A DNA stretch of 64,000 nt from the NCBI RefSeq assembly GCF_018343665.1, contig NZ_JAGYPM010000003.1, positions 892,687 through 956,686 on the forward strand, given 5' to 3'. The stretch comes from Cytobacillus citreus. Its GTDB lineage: Bacteria; Bacillota; Bacilli; Bacillales; Cytobacillaceae. Below are positions 54,629-63,186 of this stretch, in pieces (position 1 is the first letter of the stretch; each line of letters begins with the position of its first letter). Position numbers and translations under genes: made by a program. The notes beneath the pieces were generated by a model. That model ran no database searches. It worked only from the letters and a program-made list of their open reading frames with translations, and had not been told where the DNA came from.

Positions 54629-54702
54629 AAACAGATGATAATGTTGCGAAATAGAAAATTAAAACAGATGATTTCATGTAGCTACATATTTCCTACTGTT
54701 TT
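54629..54702. promoter_or_regulatory. Direct and inverted repeats in the divergent regulator spacer
   Basis: AAACAGATGAT occurs at 54629 and again at 54662, 33 bp apart (about three helical turns). The second copy starts an inverted pair AAAACAG...CTGTTTT that flanks the 12-bp palindrome ATGTAGCTACAT at 54676-54687. This fits operators for the XRE regulator between the divergent transcription units. The remainder of 54478-54842 has a GC-rich patch near 54520-54570 but no gene. Confidence 0.45.
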
Positions 54703-54842
54703 GCTTTCGTGTTAATAGCCTATGGGCGATTGATCTAAAACTTGCTTGTCCATGAAAGAAAAATTAAATTTTTATCAAACTATTATTAGAGAGGTTTTTA
54801 AGCATACTTGTAGAATTGGTATTGAAGGATTGGAGGATACAT

Positions 54843-55052
54843 ATGTTTGAGAATAAGCTCGATTACTGGATGGAAAAGAGAGGTATGAAAAACAAACATA
54901 TCGCCAAGCTTTGTGGAGTTTCGGAAACGACTTTTTCAAAGTGGAGGAAGAATAAAACACAACCGGAACTTGAACCAGCTGCTATCATTGCTAAAGCTCT
55001 TTCTATATCAGTAGATCAGTTAATTTATGGAGAGGAAGAGGAAGAGAATTGA
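54843..55052 (+). CDS. XRE-family (Cro/CI-like) transcriptional regulator
   Basis: The 69-residue protein is a single helix-turn-helix of the XRE family (KHIAKLCGVSETTFSKWRKN), with ALSISVDQLIYGEEEEEN at the end. I use the ATG at 54843 (MFENKLDYWMEKRGM), with GGAGG six bases upstream. It probably controls the divergent accessory genes. Its size fits Cro-type repressors. The lipoprotein gene overlaps its end by 4 bp. Confidence 0.88.
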   Translation: MFENKLDYWMEKRGMKNKHIAKLCGVSETTFSKWRKNKTQPELEPAAIIAKALSISVDQLIYGEEEEEN

Positions 55053-55579
55053 AGAAGTTTTTACTTTTATTTATGGCTGCTGTTTTATTAACAGGGTGTG
55101 TCCGTTATTCAGGCGGTGAACCTGTTGAAAAAAAAGAAGAAAAAGAAGTGGTCAAAAAAGAAGAACCTAAAAAGGAATTAACTCTAGATGAACAAATAAA
55201 GGAAATTGTTGTTGATAAGATTGGAAAAACTAATAATATGAAGAAGGATAGAATAGTTGAGTTAAGCGTCGATAGTGATATTGCTTATCTCAAACTAAAC
55301 GCTTCTGAAAATTTATCTAACAACATGACTAAGAAAAAAATGTGGATGGATTCAATTTCAATTCTCGAACCTATTTCAAAAATTGAATCGGTTAAAGGTG
55401 TGATTATACACTGGATGTTCCCACTGGTGGACCAATACGGCAACTCTGAAGATGTTAATGTGATGGCATTCAACATAGAACGTGAAGAACTCGACAAAAT
55501 AAATTGGGATAACTTTTTAATAGAGAACTTACCAACCGTAGTAAATGATTACTTTGAGCATCAAGCTTTAAGTAAATAG
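55049..55579 (+). CDS. Prophage-encoded lipoprotein
   Basis: This 176-residue protein has a signal peptide and lipobox (LLLFMAAVLLTGC), then a Lys/Glu-rich linker (KKEEKEVVKKEEPKKE) and a globular domain of unknown family. It starts TTG at 55049, overlapping the regulator gene by four bases. Surface lipoproteins on prophages often change host properties such as superinfection exclusion; that is a guess here. A terminator follows at 55592. Confidence 0.8.
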   Translation: MKKFLLLFMAAVLLTGCVRYSGGEPVEKKEEKEVVKKEEPKKELTLDEQIKEIVVDKIGKTNNMKKDRIVELSVDSDIAYLKLNASENLSNNMTKKKMWMDSISILEPISKIESVKGVIIHWMFPLVDQYGNSEDVNVMAFNIEREELDKINWDNFLIENLPTVVNDYFEHQALSK

Positions 55580-55591
55580 AGATGAAAAAAT

Positions 55592-55622
55592 AACCGTCTC
55601 ATCATCACGAGGCGGTTTTTCT
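55592..55622. terminator. Terminator between lipoprotein and WYL-like genes
   Basis: AACCGTCTC and GAGGCGGTTTTT pair with one G-T wobble. It serves the plus-strand lipoprotein gene; the convergent small gene ends in it. Confidence 0.8.
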
Positions 55623-55817
55623 TATTTTATCTACAGCAAGAATCGATTCAGTTTTAAAAATACGAGCTTGCTTCTTAGTTAAACAAAAAGCCTTTACATA
55701 GCTATCGTTAATAGCCTTAACAAGAATAGTCCTTTTTGAAAATTCATTATCCTTATTACAATAAATTATTTCAATTGGGAAACCCTCTTCGTATGCCCTC
55801 ACTAGTAATCGATTCAT
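55605..55817 (-). CDS. WYL-like small protein
   Basis: This 70-residue protein (MNRLLVRAYEEGFPIEIIYC, AFCLTKKQARIFKTESILAV) resembles a lone WYL-type domain that accompanies YolD-like genes in Bacillus mobile elements. It is divergent from the YolD-like gene, with two LexA-type boxes between them, so SOS control of both is likely. The biochemical role is unknown. Confidence 0.7.
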   Translation of the reverse strand: MNRLLVRAYEEGFPIEIIYCNKDNEFSKRTILVKAINDSYVKAFCLTKKQARIFKTESILAVDKIRKTAS

Positions 55818-55852
55818 GCTGCAATCCTCCTTTTAATTAACATAATTATATA

Positions 55853-55866
55853 AGAACATCTGTTCG
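55853..55866. promoter_or_regulatory. LexA-like (SOS) box 1
   Basis: AGAACATCTGTTCG matches the B. subtilis LexA consensus CGAACRNRYGTTCG at all but two positions. It lies 36 bp upstream of the WYL-like gene. Confidence 0.6.
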
Positions 55867-55882
55867 AAAACAAGTTGATTTA

Positions 55883-55896
55883 CGAACTAATGTTTG
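55883..55896. promoter_or_regulatory. LexA-like (SOS) box 2
   Basis: CGAACTAATGTTTG matches the LexA consensus at all but two positions. It lies 30 bp upstream of the YolD-like start at 55926. Confidence 0.65.
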
Positions 55897-55925
55897 TATA
55901 ATTATTGGTAAGGAGATGAATAGGA

Positions 55926-56255
55926 ATGATTCGAGATCGTGGACTTATAAAATGGCAGCCGGCGCATTTTATGCCTGAGCACCGGAAATTGTTAAATGGC
56001 CTTAACTATGATGATAATAAGTGTAAAAAGCCTGAACTAGATGAGCAGAAACTTGAAGAAATCGGTATAGTCGTAATGGACTCGCTTAATCATACTCTTC
56101 CTGTTAAAGTGACAACGTGGCAGGATGGTTATTTAAGATTTCATGAAGGAATAATTTCTAAAGTTGACTATCTTATGAAATGCATGATACTGGAGACAAA
56201 CAATGGAAATGAAAAAATAATGATTAATGATATAACAGCTGTGGAGAGGATTTAG
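55926..56255 (+). CDS. YolD-like family protein
   Basis: The 109-residue protein starts MIRDRGLIKWQPAHFMPEHR, the hallmark of the YolD family (RDRG-IKW...MPEH). YolD genes usually precede a UvrX/UmuC-type DNA polymerase, but none is here. The C-terminal half (DGYLRFHEGIISKVDYLMKC) is the YolD beta domain. AAGGAG lies 10 bases before the ATG. Two LexA-like boxes upstream suggest induction by DNA damage. Confidence 0.85.
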   Translation: MIRDRGLIKWQPAHFMPEHRKLLNGLNYDDNKCKKPELDEQKLEEIGIVVMDSLNHTLPVKVTTWQDGYLRFHEGIISKVDYLMKCMILETNNGNEKIMINDITAVERI

Positions 56256-56256
56256 T

Positions 56257-56619
56257 ATGACAAGGATTCCAAATGAGGATCGTGACATTATCGAGAAAGC
56301 CATGTATTTACCCATGGTGTTGACAATTTTAGAAAGGGATAGATTAATTTTTGAAAAGGCTCCTTTTAAACTTAAGCCGCCATATTTAAATTTGGTTGAG
56401 AAAACGATTAAGGCGGTTCAGAAGGATTTTAAAGAAGTAAAGTTGGAAATGAGGAAAGGGAATATGAAAGTAGAACAAGTAAGTCATGACCAAGAATTTA
56501 CCCAATTTATGTTCTATTATAAGGGATATAACGAACAGCATAACTACTTTAATCCTCGACTGCGGAACAAGGCGCAGGAATTGTTAGAGCATTATTTATA
56601 TAAACGATTTAATTCATAA
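56257..56619 (+). CDS. Hypothetical prophage protein
   Basis: I do not recognise this 120-residue, mostly helical, basic protein (MTRIPNEDRDIIEKAMYLPM, ending HYLYKRFNS). It starts one base after the YolD-like stop, with GAGAGG inside that gene as the ribosome site, and so is in the same SOS-linked operon. Confidence 0.75.
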   Translation: MTRIPNEDRDIIEKAMYLPMVLTILERDRLIFEKAPFKLKPPYLNLVEKTIKAVQKDFKEVKLEMRKGNMKVEQVSHDQEFTQFMFYYKGYNEQHNYFNPRLRNKAQELLEHYLYKRFNS

Positions 56620-56677
56620 TTTCTCCACAAGGACTTTTTAGTTAATTGTCTAACTAATAGATAAAGGAGTTGATTTA

Positions 56678-56893
56678 ATGAAAGTTGGAGATACAAAAAA
56701 ATGGCTTTACGTACCATGGATAGAATTCATCGATGGTGAAGGCTCTATGTATGAAATAATGAAAAAAGTTAATGCTGCAGAGGCAAGAAATGAAGTTGAA
56801 GATAAGAAGGAGTTAAGATTATTACAAAGACAATATCCAGGACATGAAATAACAAAAATCGGTTCCAGTTGGATGATTGTACCGAATGAATAG
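56678..56893 (+). CDS. Hypothetical small prophage protein
   Basis: The 71-residue protein (MKVGDTKKWLYVPWIEFIDG, ending IGSSWMIVPNE) has no family I know. It has a good AAAGGAG site nine bases before the ATG at 56678. Confidence 0.65.
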   Translation: MKVGDTKKWLYVPWIEFIDGEGSMYEIMKKVNAAEARNEVEDKKELRLLQRQYPGHEITKIGSSWMIVPNE

Positions 56894-56993
56894 CCCCTGT
56901 CAATGAACAAGGATTTTTAATAAATTTTAAATTAATAAATGTTTCTGGAATATTGATGTTTACTTCATTTTTTTTTAAAAGGAGCATTATATT

Positions 56994-57707
56994 ATGGACG
57001 AGATAACTATGAGTAATCTACTTGATAAAGTAAATAAACATATTGAGAAATACATTGGAATAAAAACAGATATAATAGATAATCAATATGTACAACTCTT
57101 AGGGGATTCTTCAAAAGTTGTTAGTTTTATAAGAAACTCAAGCACATTAATAATACACAAGAAATTTGAATCATTTTTAAATGGTTTTAAAGAAGTTACA
57201 ATACCAAGTGAAGAACAATTGAATAGACTTATAGATTATATTAATGATGAAGCAAAGGCAGAATTTGTATCTGATACGTTTTCTAAGATATTATTATCTA
57301 AATCCAGTAAAGCGTGTATTATCATGGGAACATTATTAAAGGACATGATTAATAAACAGGATGAATTAAGTCATGATCATCTAATTTGCTTTGATGCATT
57401 GATAAATTTTTTCGATGTAGACTTGAAAAATTATCTTGTTATCTTTGAAAATGTCGGTAAAAATAAGATGAGTTATCTCCCTACGAAAAGGTTTAGTGAT
57501 CAATTAAAGGCAGAAGGTATTGATAATACTAGCGCTTGGTTAACAATTGAAAAATGCGTGTCGTTACAAATTATAAACAGGTATAATGAATTAGACTTGG
57601 ACATTAATGGTGACGATCCTTCCTTTAGTGACGGCGATATTGACGAGTACTTTAAAATAACTGGGCCAGGTAAGTTATTGTATACATATTTAACAAGAAT
57701 ATTGTAA
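56994..57707 (+). CDS. Hypothetical accessory protein of the prophage
   Basis: I do not recognise this 237-residue protein. It is AT-rich compared with the phage structural genes, soluble and largely helical, with a serine-rich helical stretch VSDTFSKILLSKSSKACIIM and an acidic tail (DLDINGDDPSFSDGDIDEYF). AAAAGGAG precedes the ATG. It stands alone between lysogeny-type genes and the lysis cassette. Cargo genes at this site in related phages are often lysogenic-conversion or defence genes. A role in defence is possible but unsupported by any motif I can see. Confidence 0.75.
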   Translation: MDEITMSNLLDKVNKHIEKYIGIKTDIIDNQYVQLLGDSSKVVSFIRNSSTLIIHKKFESFLNGFKEVTIPSEEQLNRLIDYINDEAKAEFVSDTFSKILLSKSSKACIIMGTLLKDMINKQDELSHDHLICFDALINFFDVDLKNYLVIFENVGKNKMSYLPTKRFSDQLKAEGIDNTSAWLTIEKCVSLQIINRYNELDLDINGDDPSFSDGDIDEYFKITGPGKLLYTYLTRIL

Positions 57708-57710
57708 AAA

Positions 57711-57741
57711 AGAAGGCCCCTCTCGATTAGAAGGGCTTTTA
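57711..57741. terminator. Terminator between accessory gene and amidase
   Basis: AAGGCCCCTCT and AGAAGGGCTTTT form an imperfect stem with A/T flanks on both sides, serving both convergent units. Confidence 0.75.
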
Positions 57742-57744
57742 TAA

Positions 57745-58461
57745 TTATTTTACTTTCTTTTCTAGTTCCTCAACTCTTCGAGCTAGAGGAACCATCGCAT
57801 TCCAAACATAATATTGATTCACTTCACGAAATGGGTTCTTTCCATCCGTAATGCCAAGCCTCATTGCCTCTTGTCTAACTTTTTCTTGTTCTGGAGTTAG
57901 TTCTCCCATATTACTCACTCCTTCTTTTTTCTTCAAACCGAATGCCTTCACAATACCATTTGCATGGCCAAGAGCATTTTTTTCAATATAGGTTGTTTGT
58001 TTAAGCTTAGCTGCATCATTAGCGTTATCAATAAATCCACATTCTGTCAGTAATGCAGGCATGTTTGATTCACGTAGCATATGAAAATTTGCTTGTTTCT
58101 TCCCACGGTCACATAAATCAATCATCTTCATAATTTCTGAGTGGATTGCATTTTGATGTGCTGCAGTAGCTCCGCCAGTACCAGGATAAATATAATCCTC
58201 ATATCCAGTTCCACCACCAGCATTAATGTGGACGGATAGTAGGAAGTCTGCACACCATGCATTTGCCATATTGGTTCGTTGGTTTAAAGATAATGTTTGG
58301 TCTGTCTCCCGACTAAGCTTTACTTGGACATTTTCATAAACTGCTAATAAATCTCGAATACGTTTAGAAATTTGTAAAGTCAAATTTTTCTCTTGAAGTC
58401 CATTTCCAACTGCTCCGGGATCTGTACCGCCATGCCCTGGATCAATAAAGATTTTAGTCAT
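57745..58461 (-). CDS. Phage N-acetylmuramoyl-L-alanine amidase (endolysin)
   Basis: This is an Amidase_3 zinc endolysin of 238 residues that cleaves the bond between muramic acid and L-alanine. The metal ligands are in IDPGHGGTDPGA, the conserved glutamate region in LQEKNLTL and LLSVHINAGGGTGYE, and the late acid in ALLTECGFIDN. The last ~50 residues (LGITDGKNPFREV) form a short wall-binding or SLH-like tail. The start overlaps the holin stop (ATGA). Confidence 0.94.
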   Translation of the reverse strand: MTKIFIDPGHGGTDPGAVGNGLQEKNLTLQISKRIRDLLAVYENVQVKLSRETDQTLSLNQRTNMANAWCADFLLSVHINAGGGTGYEDYIYPGTGGATAAHQNAIHSEIMKMIDLCDRGKKQANFHMLRESNMPALLTECGFIDNANDAAKLKQTTYIEKNALGHANGIVKAFGLKKKEGVSNMGELTPEQEKVRQEAMRLGITDGKNPFREVNQYYVWNAMVPLARRVEELEKKVK

Positions 58462-58703
58462 TTCTTATCACCTTTTTCAAAAAGGTTCTTAGTACTACTG
58501 TATAGTCCACTTGCAGATAGCCCAAGCATAAGACCAACTACAATCCCCTCTTTTACATCGGCTGAAACATAAAATATGCCAAATAACAAACCAAAAATAA
58601 CCGCAATAAAAGGGCTGTACTTATCAGATAAGCCACCCCTTTTAAACAACTCTACTAAACCTAAAATAAGTGGGATAATCGCAACATCATAGATTTCAAA
58701 CAT
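58458..58703 (-). CDS. Phage holin
   Basis: The 81-residue protein has two or three hydrophobic segments (VAIIPLILGLVELF, PFIAVIFGLLFGIFYVS, GIVVGLMLGLSASGLY) and a basic tail (LFEKGDKK). Its place directly ahead of the endolysin with overlapping codons identifies it as the holin. Confidence 0.88.
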   Translation of the reverse strand: MFEIYDVAIIPLILGLVELFKRGGLSDKYSPFIAVIFGLLFGIFYVSADVKEGIVVGLMLGLSASGLYSSTKNLFEKGDKK

Positions 58704-58987
58704 TATTTATCATTCTCCTTTTCTAAAGCATCAATTCGTTTATGTGCCTGTTTGCTAGACTCCTCTACCCTTGTAATGCGTTCCCCATATGCAACCATTT
58801 GACGTTCATTAGCTCTTAAATCAATTCGAATATCATCCACACCTTTTCCGATATAATCAAGCTGTGCCTGTATTTTAGCGTCTTGGCGTGTATCTGTTTT
58901 GACCTCTTTTGTTCTGTTTAGTTGATAAGCAAGAAAGCTAACTAATAAACCGCCAATCGCAATTAGTACACCGATTTCTACTGTCAT
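58703..58987 (-). CDS. Holin-associated membrane coiled-coil protein
   Basis: One N-terminal membrane segment (MTVEIGVLIAIGGLLVSFLA) is followed by a long charged coiled coil (residues ~30-94). It resembles small XhlA/BhlA-type proteins beside holins. I use the ATG at 58987; an upstream in-frame start at 59026 has no site. It overlaps the holin start by one base. Confidence 0.75.
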   Translation of the reverse strand: MTVEIGVLIAIGGLLVSFLAYQLNRTKEVKTDTRQDAKIQAQLDYIGKGVDDIRIDLRANERQMVAYGERITRVEESSKQAHKRIDALEKENDK

Positions 58988-59033
58988 TACGTCACCATCT
59001 TTTTCTAAAATAAAAAAAGGACTCATTGATCCC

Positions 59034-62000
59034 TTACTTGCGAACCTCCCCGCTGATCTGGGAAAGCTCCTGCTTTATTTTCTTAATCAGTGTCGGCCTA
59101 TTATTACCAAACACCGCCTCAATCCTAAATCCATTAGCTTCATAAATTTCTTTTATTTCCGTTATTCGCGCATTTAGTGTCACTCCCCAATCAACATTTT
59201 GTACAGTGACAATATCACCGAGATCATAGTCCTCTTCGTAGACAAATGTGCTGTGAGTCAATATTTGTCCTTCCAGGTATTCTTCCTGCAAAAATTCCTG
59301 TAGCTTCTGATTTCCACGATTGGTTAAATCTCGTATGATGTCTTTCTCAGGACGCTGTTTAGGTGGATCATCTTCTGTTTCTTCGGCAATGTCTCGAGCA
59401 TCAATAAAGACTTCTCTTCTAAGTGCCCCTGCTGCATCACCCACTATGACAACACGTCTTTGCGCGCCTTCCCCTTGCCCAGCTACATAGGCCACATTTC
59501 GATAGTTTAATTTGCTTTTGACATATTGTAATGACTGTAACGATTCAAACTGTGGGGAAAAAATGACAGGCGGAAGAATGTCTTGATCGGCTGTTAAATC
59601 CCTACCTTCCATAACTTCAAACACCCATTTTTTATTTTCCAAATCAAGATTAACAGTCCAACCCAATCCAGTGATAAGGGAAATCTCTGCTATTTCTTCT
59701 GCCAAATTCTTAAACCGTGATTGCCAAGAAATATTTGCACCTCGTTGTTGGTTAGGTGCTAATGTAACCTCCAGACGCTTCCTATTTACATCAACTGGAT
59801 TAACCGCATTGTTATTGACATAATGCTTCATGACTTCTTCTGAACTTCCTGACTTATTGTCATGTGATGTATGGCTTGGCGGCACAGTTATTTTTTCAGA
59901 TATGACAGCTTTTAAATGGAAGCCTTTAATCAACCAATTCTCTGTAGCCTTTCCGTTCTCGTCCAGTTCGATTTCTTGATGGAGAATCATGAAAACCTTA
60001 TTCATCTGGGCACCAACAAGGATAAGATTTCCTTCCTGCAAATGCTCCGTATGATTCTTATAGCGATTAATACGCATGTCAAAATCCCCGATGCCGTGCC
60101 AGCTACGGGTAAACATTAAACTTTCATAATCATCAATTTCAGCTAACATTTCCATTGATGGAGATAAGATTCGAATTGATTTTCTATACTTACGACCAAT
60201 CGGTGTAGTGGTTTGAAACTTGTCTAAGATAGTTTTTGCTGATGAACCTATTTTTCTAAGGTGTGAAGAGACTTCTACTCTATTATTATTTGTGTAGATT
60301 CCTACTCTACTAGTAATAGGTTTGATATGAGTTGAGAGAGATTTGTTAATCTCTTTGGATATAGATGTGGTGACAGCCTTACTAAATGCATCTATCTGCC
60401 GATTATACTCTTTTCCTGCTGTCGCAAGAGCGTTGATGTTTTTTACGTGTGTAGTTAAGTCAATGTTATATTCTTTAAATGGTTCTTCATAAGATATCTT
60501 AACACCTTCAAAAGTAAGGTTTGGTGGTATAGTTCCAGAAACTGTTGAGTTAGCCGTGATCGTGGACTCTACGTACAAAGGGAAGTTTACAGCTTTATCA
60601 CTTATCCTTAATAACACATCGTTTCGGTAGTAATATACTCGATCCTTGGTAATAGCTATCTTAAATATATCTCCCTGAACTGCATTGGTTGAGGAAGCCA
60701 GAGATGTAGATGTCCCCTCGTTTATATACCAGTAAGATCCACTTACTCGAAGATTAAAGTGGACATCTGCATAATTCTTATTATAAAAATCTTTAGTTAG
60801 ATTAGATACTCCAACGCAGTACTGCCCTGTACCAGGATAAATGAATTCTATAACCGCTGGCCCTTCTAAGAACTGGCTTGGATGACTGTTCCCTCCTGAG
60901 GTCCATCCAGCTGGTGCTCCTGAGGCTTTATACATACCGTTGTTTTCAGTTTCTACCCAGTTTGCTCCTCCAGACCATTTAATAAGCTCTGTTTGCATTT
61001 CCTTGCTTGGGGGAGTTCCGGTTTTAAGATTCTCTATATAGGTTGCTTGATCGAATAAAAATACATAGCAGGTATATTCTGTATGGTCCGGTAATTCGTT
61101 ACTTGATGTCATAAATAATTGGCCGTTTATATACCATACAGCCTTCTTATTTAGTATACCAACCCCATACCTTATTTCGGCTGTTTGCGGTTTATCAGTG
61201 TAGTCTCTTTGCTCTTTTGTTACCTGATTTATGGCTCTCATTAATCCCCAGTAAACATACCACTGGTAATCCATATCTGGATAAAAACCCACTTCTTTTG
61301 AGGTTGGTTGAAGACCTATCACAAACGTTTTCTGTAAATAAGAAGTGGGGACTGTAAACTCGACATACCTATTTTCATTAGAGTGAAATTTTTCTCTTAG
61401 AGTACCGTAGGCATTCCAGTCACCATTTCCAGCTGTTCCCCCTCTAGTTAACCTTCCTAGAGGATGTACAACGCCTCCATTTTCTCCGGTTCCATTTCCG
61501 ACTGTTAATCCTTTAACATTTACTAATGCGGCAGGTAATCTGTCTTCTACTAACCATTTTTGATGAAGATACTCTTCAATCTGCATCTTATCAGCTTCAG
61601 ATATTCGACTAGGGAAGATTAATATCTCAGATATTTTACCGTTAAAATAGTGAGCATTTTCTTTATTCGAGCCAATTGCAAAATCTCTATAAATTCCGGA
61701 TCCCGTTAGGGCTAATGCTTGAGTACCAACATGTCCTTGATTTCGATAATAATCTATCTTTGAATTAAATTTCCATGCCCATGTTCCTATTTGTACTCCA
61801 GTTAATACCCTACCTAAATTTGAATAGGTGTTAGCGTTCCATAGACCAGTCCATGAAGTACTACTAGTGACATGGTACAGTCGATGTCCCACAGTACCGT
61901 ATAAACACTGGTTTGCTGTTACCGTTAAGGACTCATATACAATGAATATTGTGGAGTCCCGACTAGTATCTGGAAGTGATCCCAGTAACTCTTGTGAGGT

Positions 62001-62201
62001 ACCATTGAATACAACTGACGGTTTATTATTTAAACCATGCTTCTTAAATGTGGGAGCCTTGCCAGCAGGGGCAGAGAGGAATAATCCCTCTCCTCTGGCA
62101 TCATCCCAATGTTCTACATCGGCATCGTTTTGCAGTTCTAATGTACTGGCATCAAACCAAGCTAATAATCCTGTTATTTCTAATGGGCTTTTAATAGCCA
62201 T
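59034..62201 (-). CDS. Phage tail protein: LamG-like lectin fused to Gp37-like domain
   Basis: This 1055-residue protein joins two parts. The N-terminal ~220 residues start LLAWFDASTLELQNDADVEH and form a concanavalin/LamG-like fold, followed by further beta-rich carbohydrate-binding-like domains (~220-570). The last ~370 residues (from SIRILSPSMEMLAEIDDYES) match the siphovirus ReqiPepy6 Gp37-like family, a tail-tip component. This suggests a tail protein that also binds the host surface. Confidence 0.85.
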   Translation of the reverse strand: MAIKSPLEITGLLAWFDASTLELQNDADVEHWDDARGEGLFLSAPAGKAPTFKKHGLNNKPSVVFNGTSQELLGSLPDTSRDSTIFIVYESLTVTANQCLYGTVGHRLYHVTSSTSWTGLWNANTYSNLGRVLTGVQIGTWAWKFNSKIDYYRNQGHVGTQALALTGSGIYRDFAIGSNKENAHYFNGKISEILIFPSRISEADKMQIEEYLHQKWLVEDRLPAALVNVKGLTVGNGTGENGGVVHPLGRLTRGGTAGNGDWNAYGTLREKFHSNENRYVEFTVPTSYLQKTFVIGLQPTSKEVGFYPDMDYQWYVYWGLMRAINQVTKEQRDYTDKPQTAEIRYGVGILNKKAVWYINGQLFMTSSNELPDHTEYTCYVFLFDQATYIENLKTGTPPSKEMQTELIKWSGGANWVETENNGMYKASGAPAGWTSGGNSHPSQFLEGPAVIEFIYPGTGQYCVGVSNLTKDFYNKNYADVHFNLRVSGSYWYINEGTSTSLASSTNAVQGDIFKIAITKDRVYYYRNDVLLRISDKAVNFPLYVESTITANSTVSGTIPPNLTFEGVKISYEEPFKEYNIDLTTHVKNINALATAGKEYNRQIDAFSKAVTTSISKEINKSLSTHIKPITSRVGIYTNNNRVEVSSHLRKIGSSAKTILDKFQTTTPIGRKYRKSIRILSPSMEMLAEIDDYESLMFTRSWHGIGDFDMRINRYKNHTEHLQEGNLILVGAQMNKVFMILHQEIELDENGKATENWLIKGFHLKAVISEKITVPPSHTSHDNKSGSSEEVMKHYVNNNAVNPVDVNRKRLEVTLAPNQQRGANISWQSRFKNLAEEIAEISLITGLGWTVNLDLENKKWVFEVMEGRDLTADQDILPPVIFSPQFESLQSLQYVKSKLNYRNVAYVAGQGEGAQRRVVIVGDAAGALRREVFIDARDIAEETEDDPPKQRPEKDIIRDLTNRGNQKLQEFLQEEYLEGQILTHSTFVYEEDYDLGDIVTVQNVDWGVTLNARITEIKEIYEANGFRIEAVFGNNRPTLIKKIKQELSQISGEVRK

Positions 62202-62202
62202 A

Positions 62203-62553
62203 TTAAATCACCTGTGGTACTTGAATGTTAAGTGTGACTGCAAGTTTGTCTGCATCAACCTCAATTGTCACAGTGGCAAAAGTTTCAGACACAAGAGGAG
62301 TACCACCAATTGCAGCTTTATACAGCTCAGCCTTTGCTATTTTTTGAGGTTTTGTCTCGAAATCAAGACCTGTTAATCTTAATTCAAGAGTAAGAGTCTG
62401 TGCTCCTTGTTCATGCAGCCACTGTACTCTCGAGTCATCAGTTTTAACTCTCATGATTTCCGCATTAGTATCACTTTTTAAAGAAATGTAATTCCAATTT
62501 GTTTGTATATAATCACGTAAATCCTGATAAGCAGTACTAGTTATTTCAGCCAT
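62203..62553 (-). CDS. Phage tail-region protein
   Basis: The 116-residue protein (MAEITSTAYQDLRDYIQTNW, ending VTLNIQVPQVI) is beta-rich and lies one base upstream of the large tail gene. Its position suggests a tail or fibre accessory. The ATG follows AGGAGGTCTAGGAG. Confidence 0.75.
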   Translation of the reverse strand: MAEITSTAYQDLRDYIQTNWNYISLKSDTNAEIMRVKTDDSRVQWLHEQGAQTLTLELRLTGLDFETKPQKIAKAELYKAAIGGTPLVSETFATVTIEVDADKLAVTLNIQVPQVI

Positions 62554-62556
62554 CTC

Positions 62557-62721
62557 CTAGACCTCCTGTTCTACTGGATAAGGATTTCCGGTGATTTCTT
62601 CGAATTGTTCTGGTGTAATTTTTCCTGTTTTAACAAAATTCCCAACATACATTCTGCTTTCTGGATCATTGTTGTAAAATCCACCGTTATAATATCTCTT
62701 AATGAAATCAAACCAATCCAT
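62557..62721 (-). CDS. xkdX: XkdX family phage protein
   Basis: This 54-residue protein reads MDWFDFIKRYYNGGFYNNDP, then GNFVKTGKITPEQFEEITG, a close fit to the XkdX family of PBSX-type phages, which lies near tail fibre genes. The function is unknown. AAAGGAG overlaps the end of the upstream gene and the stop is 3 bp ahead of the next start. Confidence 0.88.
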   Translation of the reverse strand: MDWFDFIKRYYNGGFYNNDPESRMYVGNFVKTGKITPEQFEEITGNPYPVEQEV

Positions 62722-62723
62722 GT

Positions 62724-63170
62724 TTATAAAACTCCTTTCAATGTTAATTCCATGACTAGTGCGGCATGATCTTCCGTGGCTTTATTAATTTTCTCTTGTT
62801 CCATTGATGATTCAACAGCCATCATAGCCAAATCTGTTTGTATTTGCTCTTTTTCTGTATGATCTCTGTTTTTGAAACTATCTAATTCCATGCGAAGGAA
62901 ATGATTGTCCTTTTCAAGCATTTTGATTCTTTCATCCGTGTTTTTTTTCAGGCTTGATTTATTATCCACAATATCAGGCGGAAGGGTATCGCCTTCTTTA
63001 AATTCTCTTTGATCGTCAGTGACTACTAAGTTTAAAAGAGTAAAGTCAATACCGCCCAATTTACCGCTACTCCCGAATAATATGTGTTTCTTAGATTCAT
63101 CGATTTCTATAATGTCAACAAGTACTCTTAATATAGTATTGTCATCTTTTAAAATTAAACCTTTTAGCAT
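62724..63170 (-). CDS. Hypothetical phage protein with coiled coil
   Basis: This 148-residue protein has a beta-rich N-terminal part (MLKGLILKDDNTILRVLVDI) and a coiled coil from ~70 to 135. The position immediately ahead of XkdX is typical of small tail or chaperone-like proteins. No named family is recognised. Confidence 0.78.
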   Translation of the reverse strand: MLKGLILKDDNTILRVLVDIIEIDESKKHILFGSSGKLGGIDFTLLNLVVTDDQREFKEGDTLPPDIVDNKSSLKKNTDERIKMLEKDNHFLRMELDSFKNRDHTEKEQIQTDLAMMAVESSMEQEKINKATEDHAALVMELTLKGVL

Positions 63171-63186
63171 TTAGTTACCTCCCTCC

